Source: Stenotrophomonas maltophilia R551-3 (GTDB taxonomy: Bacteria; Pseudomonadota; Gammaproteobacteria; Xanthomonadales; Xanthomonadaceae). Taken from it: a stretch of 64,000 bases of DNA. Positions 16,604 through 25,645 of the stretch are shown one piece after another (the first letter of the stretch is position 1; every line of letters starts with the position of its first letter). The stretch lies in NCBI RefSeq assembly GCF_000020665.1, contig NC_011071.1:3834501-3898500 (forward strand), in the 5' to 3' direction. Made by a program: the position numbers and the translations under genes. The notes below the pieces were generated by a model that was not told where the DNA came from, searched no databases, and saw only the letters and a list, made by a program, of their open reading frames with translations.

Positions 16604-16673
16604 GCGGTTACAGACTCCGCCCCAATCGCCGCCCCCGATCCTGGGTCCGGCCCCACCTGCTGCAGGAGCCCGC

Positions 16674-17693
16674 GTGACCGCCAGCCACCCCGCCCCGGCC
16701 CATGTCCTGTCCCGAGTCGCGCCCTCGTTCCTGGCCGCCGACGTCGGTGGCACCCATGTGCGCGTTGCCCGGGTCCAGGCCAGCGGTGACGCTGCCCATC
16801 CGGTGCAGGTGCTGGAGTACCGCAAGTACCGCAACGCCGACCATGCCGGCCTCAGCGCGATCCTGTCCGACTTCCTCGGCGAAGGCTCGCGGCCCACGCA
16901 CTGCGTGGTCGCCAGCGCCGGCTATGCCCGCGAGGATGGCACGGTGATCACTGCCAACCTGCCATGGCCGCTGTCGGCGCGCCAGGTGGAGGCCGACGTC
17001 GGCCTGCAGCGGGTCTACATCGTCAACGACTTCGAAGCCGTGGCCTACGCCGCCGCGCAGGTTGACGCCAGTGGCGTGCTGCACCTGTGCGGGCCGGACA
17101 CCGCCGCCCGAGGCCCGACCCTGGTGGTCGGCCCCGGCACGGGTCTGGGTGCCGCGCTGTGGATTCCCACCGCGCACGGACCGGTTGTGCTGCCCACCGA
17201 AGCCGGCCAGCCCACGCTGGCGGCCAGCACCGAACTGGAAATGGCCATCGTCCGCCACATGCAGCGCGACCGCGCGCACGTGTCGATCGAACATGCGATC
17301 TCCGGCCCGGGCCTGATGAACCTGTACCGCGCGGTGTGTGCGCTGCAGGACCAGGCGCCGACCCTGGCCAGCCCCGACGCGGTCACAGCCGCGGCCATGG
17401 CCGATACCGATGCGCACGCGCGCCAGGCGCTGGATGTGTTCTGCGGCCTGCTCGGCAGCACCATCGGCGACATGGCCCTGTTCTACGGCGCCCATGGCGG
17501 CGTCTACCTGGCCGGCGGCATCCTGCCGCAGATCCGCGAATACCTGCGCGGCAGCACTTTCGTCGAACGCTACCTGCAGAAGGGGCCGATGGGCGAAGCG
17601 CTGGCACGCATCCCGGTGAAGGTGGTCGAACACGGCCAGCTGGGCGTGGTCGGCGCTGCCAGCTGGTACCTGCAGCAGCAGTCCGCCGCCTGA
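16674..17693 (+). CDS. nagK: Glucokinase-family N-acetylglucosamine kinase
   Basis: 339 residues from a GTG at 16674, chosen because CAGGAG stands 6 nt upstream; the frame is open to 16542 but the NagR box lies inside that stretch. The family signature is the Glk (Pfam glucokinase) type: FLAADVGGTHVRVARV phosphate loop near residue 22, IVNDFEAVAYAAAQ with the catalytic aspartate, VVGPGTGLGAAL, and GVYLAGGILPQ. In this context it phosphorylates imported GlcNAc with ATP to GlcNAc-6-P for NagA; glucose as substrate cannot be excluded. First gene of the plus-strand nagK-receptor-hexosaminidase group, divergent from nagP. Confidence 0.88.
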   Translation: MTASHPAPAHVLSRVAPSFLAADVGGTHVRVARVQASGDAAHPVQVLEYRKYRNADHAGLSAILSDFLGEGSRPTHCVVASAGYAREDGTVITANLPWPLSARQVEADVGLQRVYIVNDFEAVAYAAAQVDASGVLHLCGPDTAARGPTLVVGPGTGLGAALWIPTAHGPVVLPTEAGQPTLAASTELEMAIVRHMQRDRAHVSIEHAISGPGLMNLYRAVCALQDQAPTLASPDAVTAAAMADTDAHARQALDVFCGLLGSTIGDMALFYGAHGGVYLAGGILPQIREYLRGSTFVERYLQKGPMGEALARIPVKVVEHGQLGVVGAASWYLQQQSAA

Positions 17694-17836
17694 CACCGCA
17701 ACAGGCTTCAACGCAATCGCAGCACGCAGTACGTGGCACGCCAACGCACGGGACTTCGCCGCCGCCCCGCGCATGTCATCGCAACCGTAATCGAACACCG
17801 CCGCCGGCATCCATTCGAGTGATGAGGAGAGACATC

Positions 17837-20545
17837 ATGAACACCCGCAAGACCCTGCTTTCGGCCGCCATCGTCAGCTGCATCGCCTTCAGTGCGCATG
17901 CGCAGCAAGCCGCCCAGAACGCCACCGACCTGGACACCGTGCAGGTCACCGGTATCCGTGGTTCGATGGAAAAGTCGCTGGACACCAAGCGCGAATCCAA
18001 TGCGCGCGTGGAAGTGGTCACTGCCGAGGACGTGGGCAAGCTGCCCGCGCACAACGTCGCCGACACCCTGCAGCGCCTGCCCGGCGTCAACATCAGCTCG
18101 TCCAGCGCCGATGAAGGCGGCTTCGACGAAGCCGACCGTGTCAGCCTGCGTGGTACCAGCCCGAGCCTGACCCAGACCCTGATCAACGGCCACACCGTCG
18201 GTTCGGCCGACTGGTTCGTGCTCAGCCAGGGCAACAACGTCGGCCGCAGCGTCAGCTACTCGCTGCTGCCGTCGGAACTGGTGCGCTCGGTGGAAGTGAA
18301 CAAGTCCTCGCAGGCCAAGCTGCAGGACGGCGGCACCACCGGTACCGTCAACATCCTCACCCGCAAGCCGCTGGAATTCTCCAAGCAGTTCACTGCGGAA
18401 GGCTCGATCGGCATGGTGCGTTCGGACCAGGCCAAGTCGAATGACCCGCAGCTGTCGGCGCTGTTCAACTACAAGAATGACGAAGGCAACTTCGGCGTGA
18501 TGGTGCAGGCCTTCAGCCAGAAGCGCGAACTGCGCCGCGAAGCGCAGGAAGTGCCGGGCGGCTTCTTCCAGATCGATCCCAACGGCACCGTTGCCAAGTC
18601 CAACCCGGACCTGGCGGGCGTGTACGCGCCGGGCCTGCTCGGCTCGACCCTGTTCGAACAGACCCGCGAGCGCAAGGGCGGCCTGGTCTCGCTGCAGTTC
18701 AAGCCGTTGGACAACCTGACCCTGGGCCTGGAAGGTTTCAGCTCGGAACTGAAGGCCAACAACTACAACCGCAACTTCATGCTGTGGGGCGGCCGCATCC
18801 TCAACGACCGCACTGTTGAAGATGCCAACGGCAACAAGACTCTGATCCCCGGCCAGGCACCGAATCCGGGTTACGTGGTCAAGGATGGCGTGCTGACCAA
18901 TGCCACCTTTGCCGGCCAGGCCGATCGCGATTACGCGGTCTACGACATGATCTACCGCGAGTCGAAGGCCAAGACCAACTACATCACCTTCGATGCCGAC
19001 TGGCAGATCAACGACAACCTGGGCATGAAGTTCCAGGCCGGCAACACCAAGGGCACTGGCGATACGCCGCGCCAGTACATCGCCGAGGTCAACCTGGCCC
19101 GCGGTGGCGGTGCCAACTGGTCGACCCACGGCAACGGCTCGCCGATCGACTGGAACGTTGGTGGCAACATCAGCCCGGGCGGGGTGACCGATTTCGGTAC
19201 CTGGGGCAACCAGCAGGTCACCGCGATCGACAAGGAGAAGTGGGCCACGGTCGACTTCAACCAGTACTTCAGCAATGCCGGCGTCCTCAACTCGCTCGAC
19301 TTCGGTGCCCGTTTCGGCGACCACAAGCGTGAAGCGAAGTCGCCGGAAGGCGCAACCCCCGGCGCAATCTGGAATGCCCTGAAGAACGGCGCGACCGCCA
19401 ACTTCCCGGGTGGCTTCGCCAACGGCATCGGTGGCAGCTTCCCGCGCGACCTGTGGTACTTCACGCCGGGCGCGTTGAAGGATGCGGTGACCAACAACTC
19501 CACCTGGCTGTCCGGCAATGACGGTCCGACCGGCCGCCACAATTACGGCGCCGAGTGGAAGGTGTCGGAGAAGAACTTCGCCGCCTACGTGCAGGCCAAC
19601 CTCAGCGGCGACCGCTGGAGCGGCAATGTCGGCCTGCGCTACGTCAACATCAAGCAGGACATCGACACCTACGCCGCAGCCACCGGTTCGACCGTGCCGG
19701 ATGTGAGCAGCCTGTTCGGTGCCTGGACCCGCCAGGCCTTCGACAACAAGCACAACCGCGTGCTGCCCAGCGCCAACCTGAAGTTCGACCTGCGCGATGA
19801 CCTGGTGCTGCGCTTCGCTGCGTCGCAGACCCAGACCCTGCCCGACTTCTCGGCGCTGGGCGCCTCGTCCTACGGTTCGGACCTGAACCGGACCGGCGGC
19901 GGCGGCAACCCGAAGCTGAAGCCGGTGGTGTCGACCAACTTCGACGCCAACCTGGAGTGGTACTTCATGCCGCGCGGCATGCTGTCGGTCGGTGCCTACT
20001 CGATGCGCCTGAAGGACTACGTGGCCTTCAGCACCGAGAAGGAAATGCTGTTCAGCGAGCTGACCAACCGCCTCGAGGAATACAACATTTCGCGGCCGAG
20101 GAACGCCGACGGCAAGGTACGCGGCATCGAAGTGGCCTATGAGCAGCCGATCGGCGAGTACTTCGGCGTCAATGCCAACTACACCTACGCCGATGGCAGC
20201 ACCGAACATACCTGGGCCGACGGCAGCGACAACCTGCTGGGCACTTCGAAGAACACCTACAACGTGGGTGCCTACTTCGAGAACGACACCTTCGGTGCAC
20301 GCCTCAGCTACACCCGCCGTTCGTCGTTCCTGATCGGCCTGTCCGGTGCCAACCCGTACTACCAGGATGACTTCGGCACGCTGTCGGCATCGCTGAGCTA
20401 CAAGGCCACCGACTGGCTGAGCATCAGCCTGGATGGCCTGAACCTCAACAACCCGACCTACAAGTACTACCAGACCGCGGCCATCCCGACCTCGTTCTAC
20501 AGCAACGGTCGCCAGTACTACCTCAACTTCCGCTTCAAGTACTGA
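17837..20545 (+). CDS. TonB-dependent receptor for GlcNAc-type oligosaccharides
   Basis: 902 residues. ATG at 17837 preceded by GAGGAGAGACATC; a frame open from 17087 is an antisense-like shadow over nagK, not an extension. Signal peptide MNTRKTLLSAAIVSCIAFSAHAQ, then TDLDTVQVTGIRGSMEKSLDTKR (TonB box area), plug domain (VEVVTAEDVGKLPAHNVADTLQRLPGV ... GGTTGTVNILTRKPLE) and a C-terminal 22-strand barrel ending YYLNFRFKY. It is of the carbohydrate-associated (CUT-type) receptor class common in xanthomonads. Placed between nagK and a secreted hexosaminidase, it probably takes up chitooligosaccharides or GlcNAc-containing glycans; exact ligand not shown. Confidence 0.92.
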   Translation: MNTRKTLLSAAIVSCIAFSAHAQQAAQNATDLDTVQVTGIRGSMEKSLDTKRESNARVEVVTAEDVGKLPAHNVADTLQRLPGVNISSSSADEGGFDEADRVSLRGTSPSLTQTLINGHTVGSADWFVLSQGNNVGRSVSYSLLPSELVRSVEVNKSSQAKLQDGGTTGTVNILTRKPLEFSKQFTAEGSIGMVRSDQAKSNDPQLSALFNYKNDEGNFGVMVQAFSQKRELRREAQEVPGGFFQIDPNGTVAKSNPDLAGVYAPGLLGSTLFEQTRERKGGLVSLQFKPLDNLTLGLEGFSSELKANNYNRNFMLWGGRILNDRTVEDANGNKTLIPGQAPNPGYVVKDGVLTNATFAGQADRDYAVYDMIYRESKAKTNYITFDADWQINDNLGMKFQAGNTKGTGDTPRQYIAEVNLARGGGANWSTHGNGSPIDWNVGGNISPGGVTDFGTWGNQQVTAIDKEKWATVDFNQYFSNAGVLNSLDFGARFGDHKREAKSPEGATPGAIWNALKNGATANFPGGFANGIGGSFPRDLWYFTPGALKDAVTNNSTWLSGNDGPTGRHNYGAEWKVSEKNFAAYVQANLSGDRWSGNVGLRYVNIKQDIDTYAAATGSTVPDVSSLFGAWTRQAFDNKHNRVLPSANLKFDLRDDLVLRFAASQTQTLPDFSALGASSYGSDLNRTGGGGNPKLKPVVSTNFDANLEWYFMPRGMLSVGAYSMRLKDYVAFSTEKEMLFSELTNRLEEYNISRPRNADGKVRGIEVAYEQPIGEYFGVNANYTYADGSTEHTWADGSDNLLGTSKNTYNVGAYFENDTFGARLSYTRRSSFLIGLSGANPYYQDDFGTLSASLSYKATDWLSISLDGLNLNNPTYKYYQTAAIPTSFYSNGRQYYLNFRFKY

Positions 20546-20580
20546 TCCAGCGGCGGCAACATCGCCGAGTCGTGCACGCA

Positions 20581-20615
20581 CGCCGGGCCTGGGTCATTCC
20601 GGGCCCGGCGTTTTT
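20581..20615 (+). terminator. Rho-independent terminator after the receptor
   Basis: CGCCGGGCC and GGCCCGGCG form a stem around GTCATTCC and are followed by TTTTT. It lies 36 bp after the receptor stop and before the hexosaminidase, so the latter may need read-through or its own promoter. Confidence 0.8.
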
Positions 20616-20656
20616 CATGTATAGCGTTCATCGCACCGTTCCAAGGAGTCGTTCCG

Positions 20657-23014
20657 ATGGTCAAGCCTTCCCGCGCCCGGATGCGCAGCGCAGTGCTGCT
20701 GGGCAGCCTGCTCGCTCTGCTGCCGGCACTGCCGGCACTCGCCGCCGATCCCACGCCTGCCGCTGAAGCACCCGGCCCGCAGCTGCGCGCCGGCAGCCTG
20801 ATGCTGATTCCCGCCCCCAGCAATGTGCAGGCCGGCCAGGGCAGCGGCATCACCGTTCGCGCCGATACCGTGCTGCAGGCCGAAGGCGAAGTCGCGCAGC
20901 GCGTCGCCGCCCAGTTCGCCGACCTGCTGGCCCGCAGTGGTGGCCCGCGCCTGGTCCTGGCCAAGGGCAAGGCTGCAGCCAAGACCGGCAGCATCCGCTT
21001 CCAGATCGTGCCCACCTTCCGCGACAGCGGCGAAAGCTACACGCTGGAGAGCACCGCGCAGGGCGTGGTGATCCAGGCCGGCAACGAGACAGGTCTTTTC
21101 TACGGCGCGACCACCCTGGCCCAGCTCGCCACCGGCGGCAGCAACGGCGTGCTGCCGGCAGTGCAGATCCAGGACGCGCCGCGCTTCAGCTGGCGCGGCT
21201 TCATGCTCGACTCGGCGCGGCATTTCCAGAGCCTGGACGAGATCAAGCGCGTGCTCGATGCAATGGCCGCGCACAAGCTCAATACCTTCCATTGGCATCT
21301 CACCGATGACCAGGGCTGGCGCATGGAGATCAAGCGCTACCCGAAGCTGACCGAAGTGGGCAGCTGCCGCCTGCCGGCCGGCGACGGTGGCATCGATCCG
21401 GTCAGTGGCCAGGAACATCCGTACTGCGGCTTCTACACGCAGGAGCAGATCCGCGAGGTGATCGCCTACGCCGCCAAACTGCATATCCAGGTGATTCCGG
21501 AAATCGACGTGCCCGGCCATGCGACCGCTGCGATCGCCGCTTATCCCGAACTGGGCACCATCGATACACCACTGAAGCCGCTCAGCGAATGGGGCGTGTT
21601 CCCCAACCTGTTCAACGTCGAAGACAGCACGGTGACCTTCCTCGAGAACGTGCTGGAAGAAGTGATCGAACTGTTCCCCGCCAAGTACGTGCACGTGGGT
21701 GGCGACGAGGCGGTCAAGGACCAGTGGGAAGCTTCGAAGCAGGTGCAGCAGCGCATGCATGCGCTGGGCATCAAGGATGAAATGGCCATGCAGAGCCACA
21801 TCATCAAGCGCCTGGAGACGTTCCTGGAGGAGCACGACCGGCGCCTGATCGGCTGGGACGAGATCCTCGAAGGCGGGCTGCCGCCGCAGGCCACGGTGAT
21901 GTCATGGCAGGGCACCGAAGGTGGCCTGGCTGCAGCCAGTGCCGGGCATGACGTGATCATGTCGCCGGTCGGCTACCTGTACCTGGACTACCTGCAGACC
22001 GCCTCGCCGAACGAGCCGCCGGGTCGTCCGACCCAGGTCAACCTCGGCAAACTCTACAACTTCGAACCGGTGCCGGCCGAGCTGGCGGCCGACAAGCGCG
22101 GGCACATCCTCGGCCTGCAGGCCAACATGTTCACCGAGCACACGCGCAGCTATGCGCGCCTGCAGCACAACCTGTTCCCGCGCCTGGCCGCTGTGGCCGA
22201 GACCGGTTGGAGCACGCCGGAGCGTCGTGATTTCCGCGATTTCCTCGCACGCCTGCCGGCACAGCTGCAGCGCTACCGTGCCTGGGGCCTGGCCTACGCG
22301 CAGACCCCGTTCGAAGTGGGCGTGGACTACACCGACAGCCGCGCGGCCAACACGGTGACTCTGTCGCTGGCCAACCCGCTGGGCTATGAAGTGCGCTACA
22401 GCACCGACGGACAGCCAGTGACCGCGCAGTCGCCGCTGTACCAGCAGCCGCTGACCACGCAGCTGCCCGCCAACGTGCAGGCCGCCGCGTTCTACCAGGG
22501 CCAGATGCTGGCCGCGAGGCCGACGGTCGCGGACTTCAGCGCACAATCGCTGCTCAGCCGCCGCAGCGATGAACTGCTCAGCTGCGTGGGCAAGAAGGGG
22601 TTGGTGCTGCGCCTGGAAGACGATGGCCCGCGCGAAGGCAACCGTGCGGTATTCAACGTCGACATCTTCCAGCCGTGCTGGCGCTGGCCGCAGGCGCAGC
22701 TGGACGGCATCGGCAGCGTGGAAGTGCGTGCCGGCCGCATTCCGTACTACTTCCAGCTGGCCCACGACGAGCCCAAGCGCCGCTTCGAGAAGGCCAAGCG
22801 TGCGCACGGCGAGATGCAGGTGCGTCGCGGAGACTGCAGCGGCAGGGTGCTGGCCGAAGTCCCATTGCCGGCCAAGCCGGATGCCGATGGCTTCGTGACC
22901 CTGCGCGCCACGCTGCCGAAGGGGACCCAGGGCAGCGCTGACCTGTGCATCAACTTCACCGGCGATACGCGCCCGGCGATGTGGGTGCTGGATGAGGTCA
23001 CGCTGGGGAAGTAA
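20657..23014 (+). CDS. GH20 beta-N-acetylhexosaminidase
   Basis: 785 residues; ATG preceded by AAGGAG. Secreted or periplasmic (signal MVKPSRARMRSAVLLGSLLALLPALPALAA). N-terminal GH20b domain (~45-165), then the catalytic TIM barrel (~170-520): RGFMLDSARHF, KLNTFHWHLTDDQGWRMEIK, IPEIDVPGH, and HVGGDEAVKDQW with the catalytic Asp350-Glu351 pair of the substrate-assisted mechanism. The C-terminal part (~530-785) contains a chitobiase-like segment (YSTDGQPV) and an extra beta-rich region with several cysteines. It releases terminal GlcNAc (or GalNAc) from chitooligosaccharides or glycans, feeding NagP and NagK. Confidence 0.94.
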   Translation: MVKPSRARMRSAVLLGSLLALLPALPALAADPTPAAEAPGPQLRAGSLMLIPAPSNVQAGQGSGITVRADTVLQAEGEVAQRVAAQFADLLARSGGPRLVLAKGKAAAKTGSIRFQIVPTFRDSGESYTLESTAQGVVIQAGNETGLFYGATTLAQLATGGSNGVLPAVQIQDAPRFSWRGFMLDSARHFQSLDEIKRVLDAMAAHKLNTFHWHLTDDQGWRMEIKRYPKLTEVGSCRLPAGDGGIDPVSGQEHPYCGFYTQEQIREVIAYAAKLHIQVIPEIDVPGHATAAIAAYPELGTIDTPLKPLSEWGVFPNLFNVEDSTVTFLENVLEEVIELFPAKYVHVGGDEAVKDQWEASKQVQQRMHALGIKDEMAMQSHIIKRLETFLEEHDRRLIGWDEILEGGLPPQATVMSWQGTEGGLAAASAGHDVIMSPVGYLYLDYLQTASPNEPPGRPTQVNLGKLYNFEPVPAELAADKRGHILGLQANMFTEHTRSYARLQHNLFPRLAAVAETGWSTPERRDFRDFLARLPAQLQRYRAWGLAYAQTPFEVGVDYTDSRAANTVTLSLANPLGYEVRYSTDGQPVTAQSPLYQQPLTTQLPANVQAAAFYQGQMLAARPTVADFSAQSLLSRRSDELLSCVGKKGLVLRLEDDGPREGNRAVFNVDIFQPCWRWPQAQLDGIGSVEVRAGRIPYYFQLAHDEPKRRFEKAKRAHGEMQVRRGDCSGRVLAEVPLPAKPDADGFVTLRATLPKGTQGSADLCINFTGDTRPAMWVLDEVTLGK

Positions 23015-23033
23015 CGGCAGGTCTGTCCTGGTG

Positions 23034-23056
23034 GGTGCCGACCTTGGTCGGCACCT
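23034..23056. repeat. GACCTTGGTC palindrome, family D
   Basis: GGTGCCGACCTTGGTCGGCACC, 20 bp downstream of the hexosaminidase stop; first of a run of five palindromes up to 23187. Confidence 0.8.
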
Positions 23057-23065
23057 CAGGCAGTT

Positions 23066-23122
23066 CATCCACGCGCGGCGTGGATCTACTGAAATTCCAT
23101 CCAGGCGCGGCGTGGATCTACT
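23066..23122. repeat. Tandem pair of GCGTGGATCTACTG palindromes, family E
   Basis: ATCCACGCGCGGCGTGGATC followed by TACTG, then ATCCAGGCGCGGCGTGGATC followed by TACTG; direct repeats about 31 bp apart. In the second copy one arm base has changed (CCAGGC), breaking one pair. Confidence 0.8.
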
Positions 23123-23187
23123 GTAGAGCCGAGCCCATGCTCGGCTGCTTTTCAACCGGAAAGCCGAGCATGGGCTCGGCTCTACAG
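23122..23187. repeat. Inverted pair of GAGCCGAGC palindromes, family C
   Basis: TGTAGAGCCGAGCCCATGCTC... and inverse GAGCATGGGCTCGGCTC followed by TACA, separated by GCTTTTCAACCGGAAAG. It forms a long hairpin between the convergent hexosaminidase and VanZ genes and probably ends both transcripts. Confidence 0.85.
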
Positions 23188-23194
23188 CACGCCT

Positions 23195-23587
23195 TTACCC
23201 GCGCCAGCGCAGCAGCAGGTCGCGCAGCGGGGTCAGCGCGGTGACCATACCGGCCAACACGCCGATCGTATTGGCGATGGCATCCATCGGGTCGGCCATG
23301 CGATTGCTGGTCAGCGCGCCCTGCGCGAACTCGATACCGATGCCCATCAGTACCAGGCCCACGCCCACCCACAGCAGCGGGCGGCCGCGACGGAACAGCT
23401 GCACCGCGCTGCCGGCGAGGATGAAATAGGCGAGGAAGTGCTCGCCCTTGTCGCTGTTTTCCGGCAGCGGAATCGGCGGCGGCGGGATCAGGCAGACCAC
23501 GATCACCAGCAGCACCGCCAGCGCCCACAGCACGGCCCACAGGCGCGGCCGCTGCAGCGGCTTGATCACCGGCAACGCGTGGCTCAC
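23195..23587 (-). CDS. VanZ-like membrane protein
   Basis: 130 residues with four hydrophobic helices. VanZ-family features: PLPENSDKGEHFLAYFILAGSAVQL in the first half, and GIGIEFAQGALTSNRMADPMDAIANTIGVLAG in the second. The family is named after the teicoplanin-resistance accessory protein, but most members, including this one, have no known function. I chose the GTG at 23585-23587, which overlaps the upstream methyltransferase stop (GTGA); a TTG nine bases earlier is also possible. Translationally coupled to the MidA-type gene. Confidence 0.8.
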   Translation of the reverse strand: MSHALPVIKPLQRPRLWAVLWALAVLLVIVVCLIPPPPIPLPENSDKGEHFLAYFILAGSAVQLFRRGRPLLWVGVGLVLMGIGIEFAQGALTSNRMADPMDAIANTIGVLAGMVTALTPLRDLLLRWRG

Positions 23588-24768
23588 AGGCGCCAACTCA
23601 GGTCGCCCAGCTCGAACGCCGGCTCGAAATCGACGTCGCGCTGCAGGCCGATGGCCTGGAAGCGCTCGCCCATCTCGGTCGGCAGGGTCAGCTTCTTCAC
23701 CTGGTCACGCAGCTGGATGCGCCCCACTTCATCGGTGCGTTCCTCGGCCAGCAGCAGCACCTGGTCCAGGCCGTTGCCAAGCAGGAAACTGGCCTGGCTG
23801 CAGTAACCGGCCAGCTCGAAACCGGCGTGCATGCCGGCCTCGGCCATCGCGGTGAAATCCACCGACGCCGTGATGTCCTGCAGGCCCGGCCAGCGGTAGA
23901 TCTCGTTGTGCACGTGCTGGCGATAGAACGCGCGCACGGTGCCGTCATCGCGATCTTCCATGTAGAACTCGCCACGGTTGTAGCCGTAGTCGACGAACAG
24001 CATCGCGCCACGCTGCAGGCCACCGGCCACCGCCTGCAGCCAGTACGGCAGCTGCGGCAGCACTTCGGAGCGGTAGCCCTCGGCAAAAGGCTTTTCCAGG
24101 TAGCGTTCAAGATGGCGCACCGCACCGTTGAGCAGGACGTCGGCCGGCTGCGCACCGCGGATGAAGTTGCCATCGCCATCGAGCTCGACGGTTTCCTCGT
24201 AGACCTCGCCGTCCCTGATCAGGAAGCGTGGAGTCGGCAGCGCGTCGATCACCTCGTTGGCGAACACCACGCCCTCCCAATCCTCTTCAAACGGGCGGTC
24301 GACCCAGTCCACGCGCGCGGCCAGCTCGGCCGGCAGGTTCTGCTGCAGGCGCTGCTGCTGGCGCTCGCGCAGGTCCGCACTGGGTTCGAGGATGGCGTAG
24401 CGCGCCGGCAGTGCGTCCAGCTCGGCCAGGCGCAGCAGCACCGCTTCGGCGAAGGCGCCGGTGCCGCCGCCCAGCTCCAGCATGCGCGCCTGAGCGCCCA
24501 ACTGGGCGAACACCGGGGCCAGCGCATTGGCCACGCTGCCGGCGAACAGGCTGCCGAGCTCGGGCGCGGTGGTGAAATCGCCGCTGCCGCCGAACTTGCT
24601 GGCGCCGGCGCTGTAATAGCCCCAGCCGGGGGCATACAGGCACAGCTCCATGAACCGCGAGAACGGCATCGCCCCGCCCTGCGCAAGGATTTCAGCGCGC
24701 AGGGCGGCGGCCAGCTGGTCGCTGTGGGCCAGGGCATCGGCTTCGGGCAGAGGGAACGTGGGCTGCAT
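23584..24768 (-). CDS. MidA/NDUFAF7-family SAM-dependent methyltransferase
   Basis: 394 residues. The family (formerly DUF185) includes mitochondrial NDUFAF7, an arginine methyltransferase for a complex I subunit. Features seen: MPFSRFMELCLYAPGWGYYS near residue 34, SGDFTTAPELGSLFAG, the SAM-binding ARMLELGGGTGAFA, FANEVIDALP, and LFVDYGYNR. Cytoplasmic. In bacteria its protein substrate is not established; arginine methylation of a respiratory subunit is an inference from the eukaryotic homologue. It is the first gene of a two-gene unit with the VanZ-like protein and diverges from the pteridine reductase gene 59 bp away. Confidence 0.88.
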   Translation of the reverse strand: MQPTFPLPEADALAHSDQLAAALRAEILAQGGAMPFSRFMELCLYAPGWGYYSAGASKFGGSGDFTTAPELGSLFAGSVANALAPVFAQLGAQARMLELGGGTGAFAEAVLLRLAELDALPARYAILEPSADLRERQQQRLQQNLPAELAARVDWVDRPFEEDWEGVVFANEVIDALPTPRFLIRDGEVYEETVELDGDGNFIRGAQPADVLLNGAVRHLERYLEKPFAEGYRSEVLPQLPYWLQAVAGGLQRGAMLFVDYGYNRGEFYMEDRDDGTVRAFYRQHVHNEIYRWPGLQDITASVDFTAMAEAGMHAGFELAGYCSQASFLLGNGLDQVLLLAEERTDEVGRIQLRDQVKKLTLPTEMGERFQAIGLQRDVDFEPAFELGDLSWRL

Positions 24769-24827
24769 GGCGTCTTCGAATGCGGTGACAATGGTGCACA
24801 GGATAGCCGAGCCTTGGAGGACCCTCG

Positions 24828-25565
24828 ATGAGCGACACCACCCCCGTGGTCCTGATCACCGGCAGCGCGCGCCGGATCGGTGCGGCCATTGCCCGCCAGT
24901 TCCATGCCTGTGGCTGGTCGGTGGTGCTGCATGCCAACACCTCCAGCGCCGAGCTGCAGCAGGCCGCGTTCGATTTCGACAACGTGCGCCCCGGCAGCGT
25001 GCTGGCGCTGCAGGCCGACCTGCGTGACGCCGATGCCCTGACCGATCTGGTGGAACAGGCCGTGACCCACTTCGGCCGCCTGGATGCGCTGGTCAACAAC
25101 GCCTCCAACTTCTTCCCTACCCCGCTGGGCCAGGTCACCGCCGAGGCGATGGACGAGCTGTATGCAGTCAACGCACGGGCGCCACTGCTGCTGTCACAGG
25201 CGGCAGCTCCGTACCTGCGCCGCCAGCACGGCTGCATCGTCAACCTGACCGACCTGCACGGCACCGACCCGATGCGCGACCACATCGCCTACACGATGGC
25301 CAAGGCCGCGCTGGAGATGGCCACCCGCTCGCTGGCGCTGGAACTGGCGCCGAAGGTGCGGGTCAACGCAGTGGCCCCCGGCGCGATCCTGTGGCCGGAA
25401 CAGGGCAAGGACGATTTCGCCCGCGAGGCGCTGCTGGCGCGCACGCCGCTGGCGCGGATCGGCACCGTGGAAGAGATCGCCGAGGCGGTGTACTGGCTGG
25501 TGGCCGATGCCAGCTTCGTCACCGGCCATACCCTGCGCGTGGATGGCGGGCGTACGGTCAGCTGA
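24828..25565 (+). CDS. folM: Pteridine/dihydromonapterin reductase, SDR family
   Basis: 245 residues; ATG after TTGGAGGACCCTCG. A short-chain dehydrogenase with TGSARRIG, the TGxxxRIG motif that marks pteridine reductases rather than generic SDRs (TGxxxGIG). Other features: NNASNFFPT, NLTDLHG with Asp142 in place of the usual serine (as in PTR1), and the catalytic Tyr155-xxx-Lys159. It would reduce dihydrobiopterin, dihydromonapterin or dihydrofolate with NADPH. It is convergent with folK, another pterin enzyme, supporting the call. The exact natural substrate is unknown. Confidence 0.88.
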   Translation: MSDTTPVVLITGSARRIGAAIARQFHACGWSVVLHANTSSAELQQAAFDFDNVRPGSVLALQADLRDADALTDLVEQAVTHFGRLDALVNNASNFFPTPLGQVTAEAMDELYAVNARAPLLLSQAAAPYLRRQHGCIVNLTDLHGTDPMRDHIAYTMAKAALEMATRSLALELAPKVRVNAVAPGAILWPEQGKDDFAREALLARTPLARIGTVEEIAEAVYWLVADASFVTGHTLRVDGGRTVS

Positions 25566-25570
25566 CGATC

Positions 25571-25632
25571 CGCCGGGCATGGCCCGGCGCTACCGGGTCA
25601 CGTAGATCCGTAGCGCCGGGCCATGCCCGGCG
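25571..25632. repeat. Inverted pair of GTAG palindromes, family B
   Basis: CGCCGGGCATGGCCCGGCG with CTAC at the left, and GTAGCGCCGGGCCATGCCCGG at the right, 16 bp apart, between the convergent folM and folK genes. Likely bidirectional transcript end. Confidence 0.88.
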
Positions 25633-25645
25633 AGCGCAGCGGCCA

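Noticed and set aside
17087..17836. Open frame joining nagK region to the receptor as a 1152-residue protein
   Set aside because: The first 250 codons are an out-of-frame shadow of nagK, rich in Arg/Pro/His; the receptor has its own ribosome site and signal peptide at 17837.
17708..20581. 957-codon minus-strand open frame opposite the receptor
   Set aside because: Antisense shadow; Val/Gly/Arg-rich with no domain, while the plus strand encodes a clear TonB-dependent receptor.
23034..23187. CRISPR-like run of five short repeats
   Set aside because: The units belong to three different palindrome families, lack uniform spacers, and no cas genes are present.
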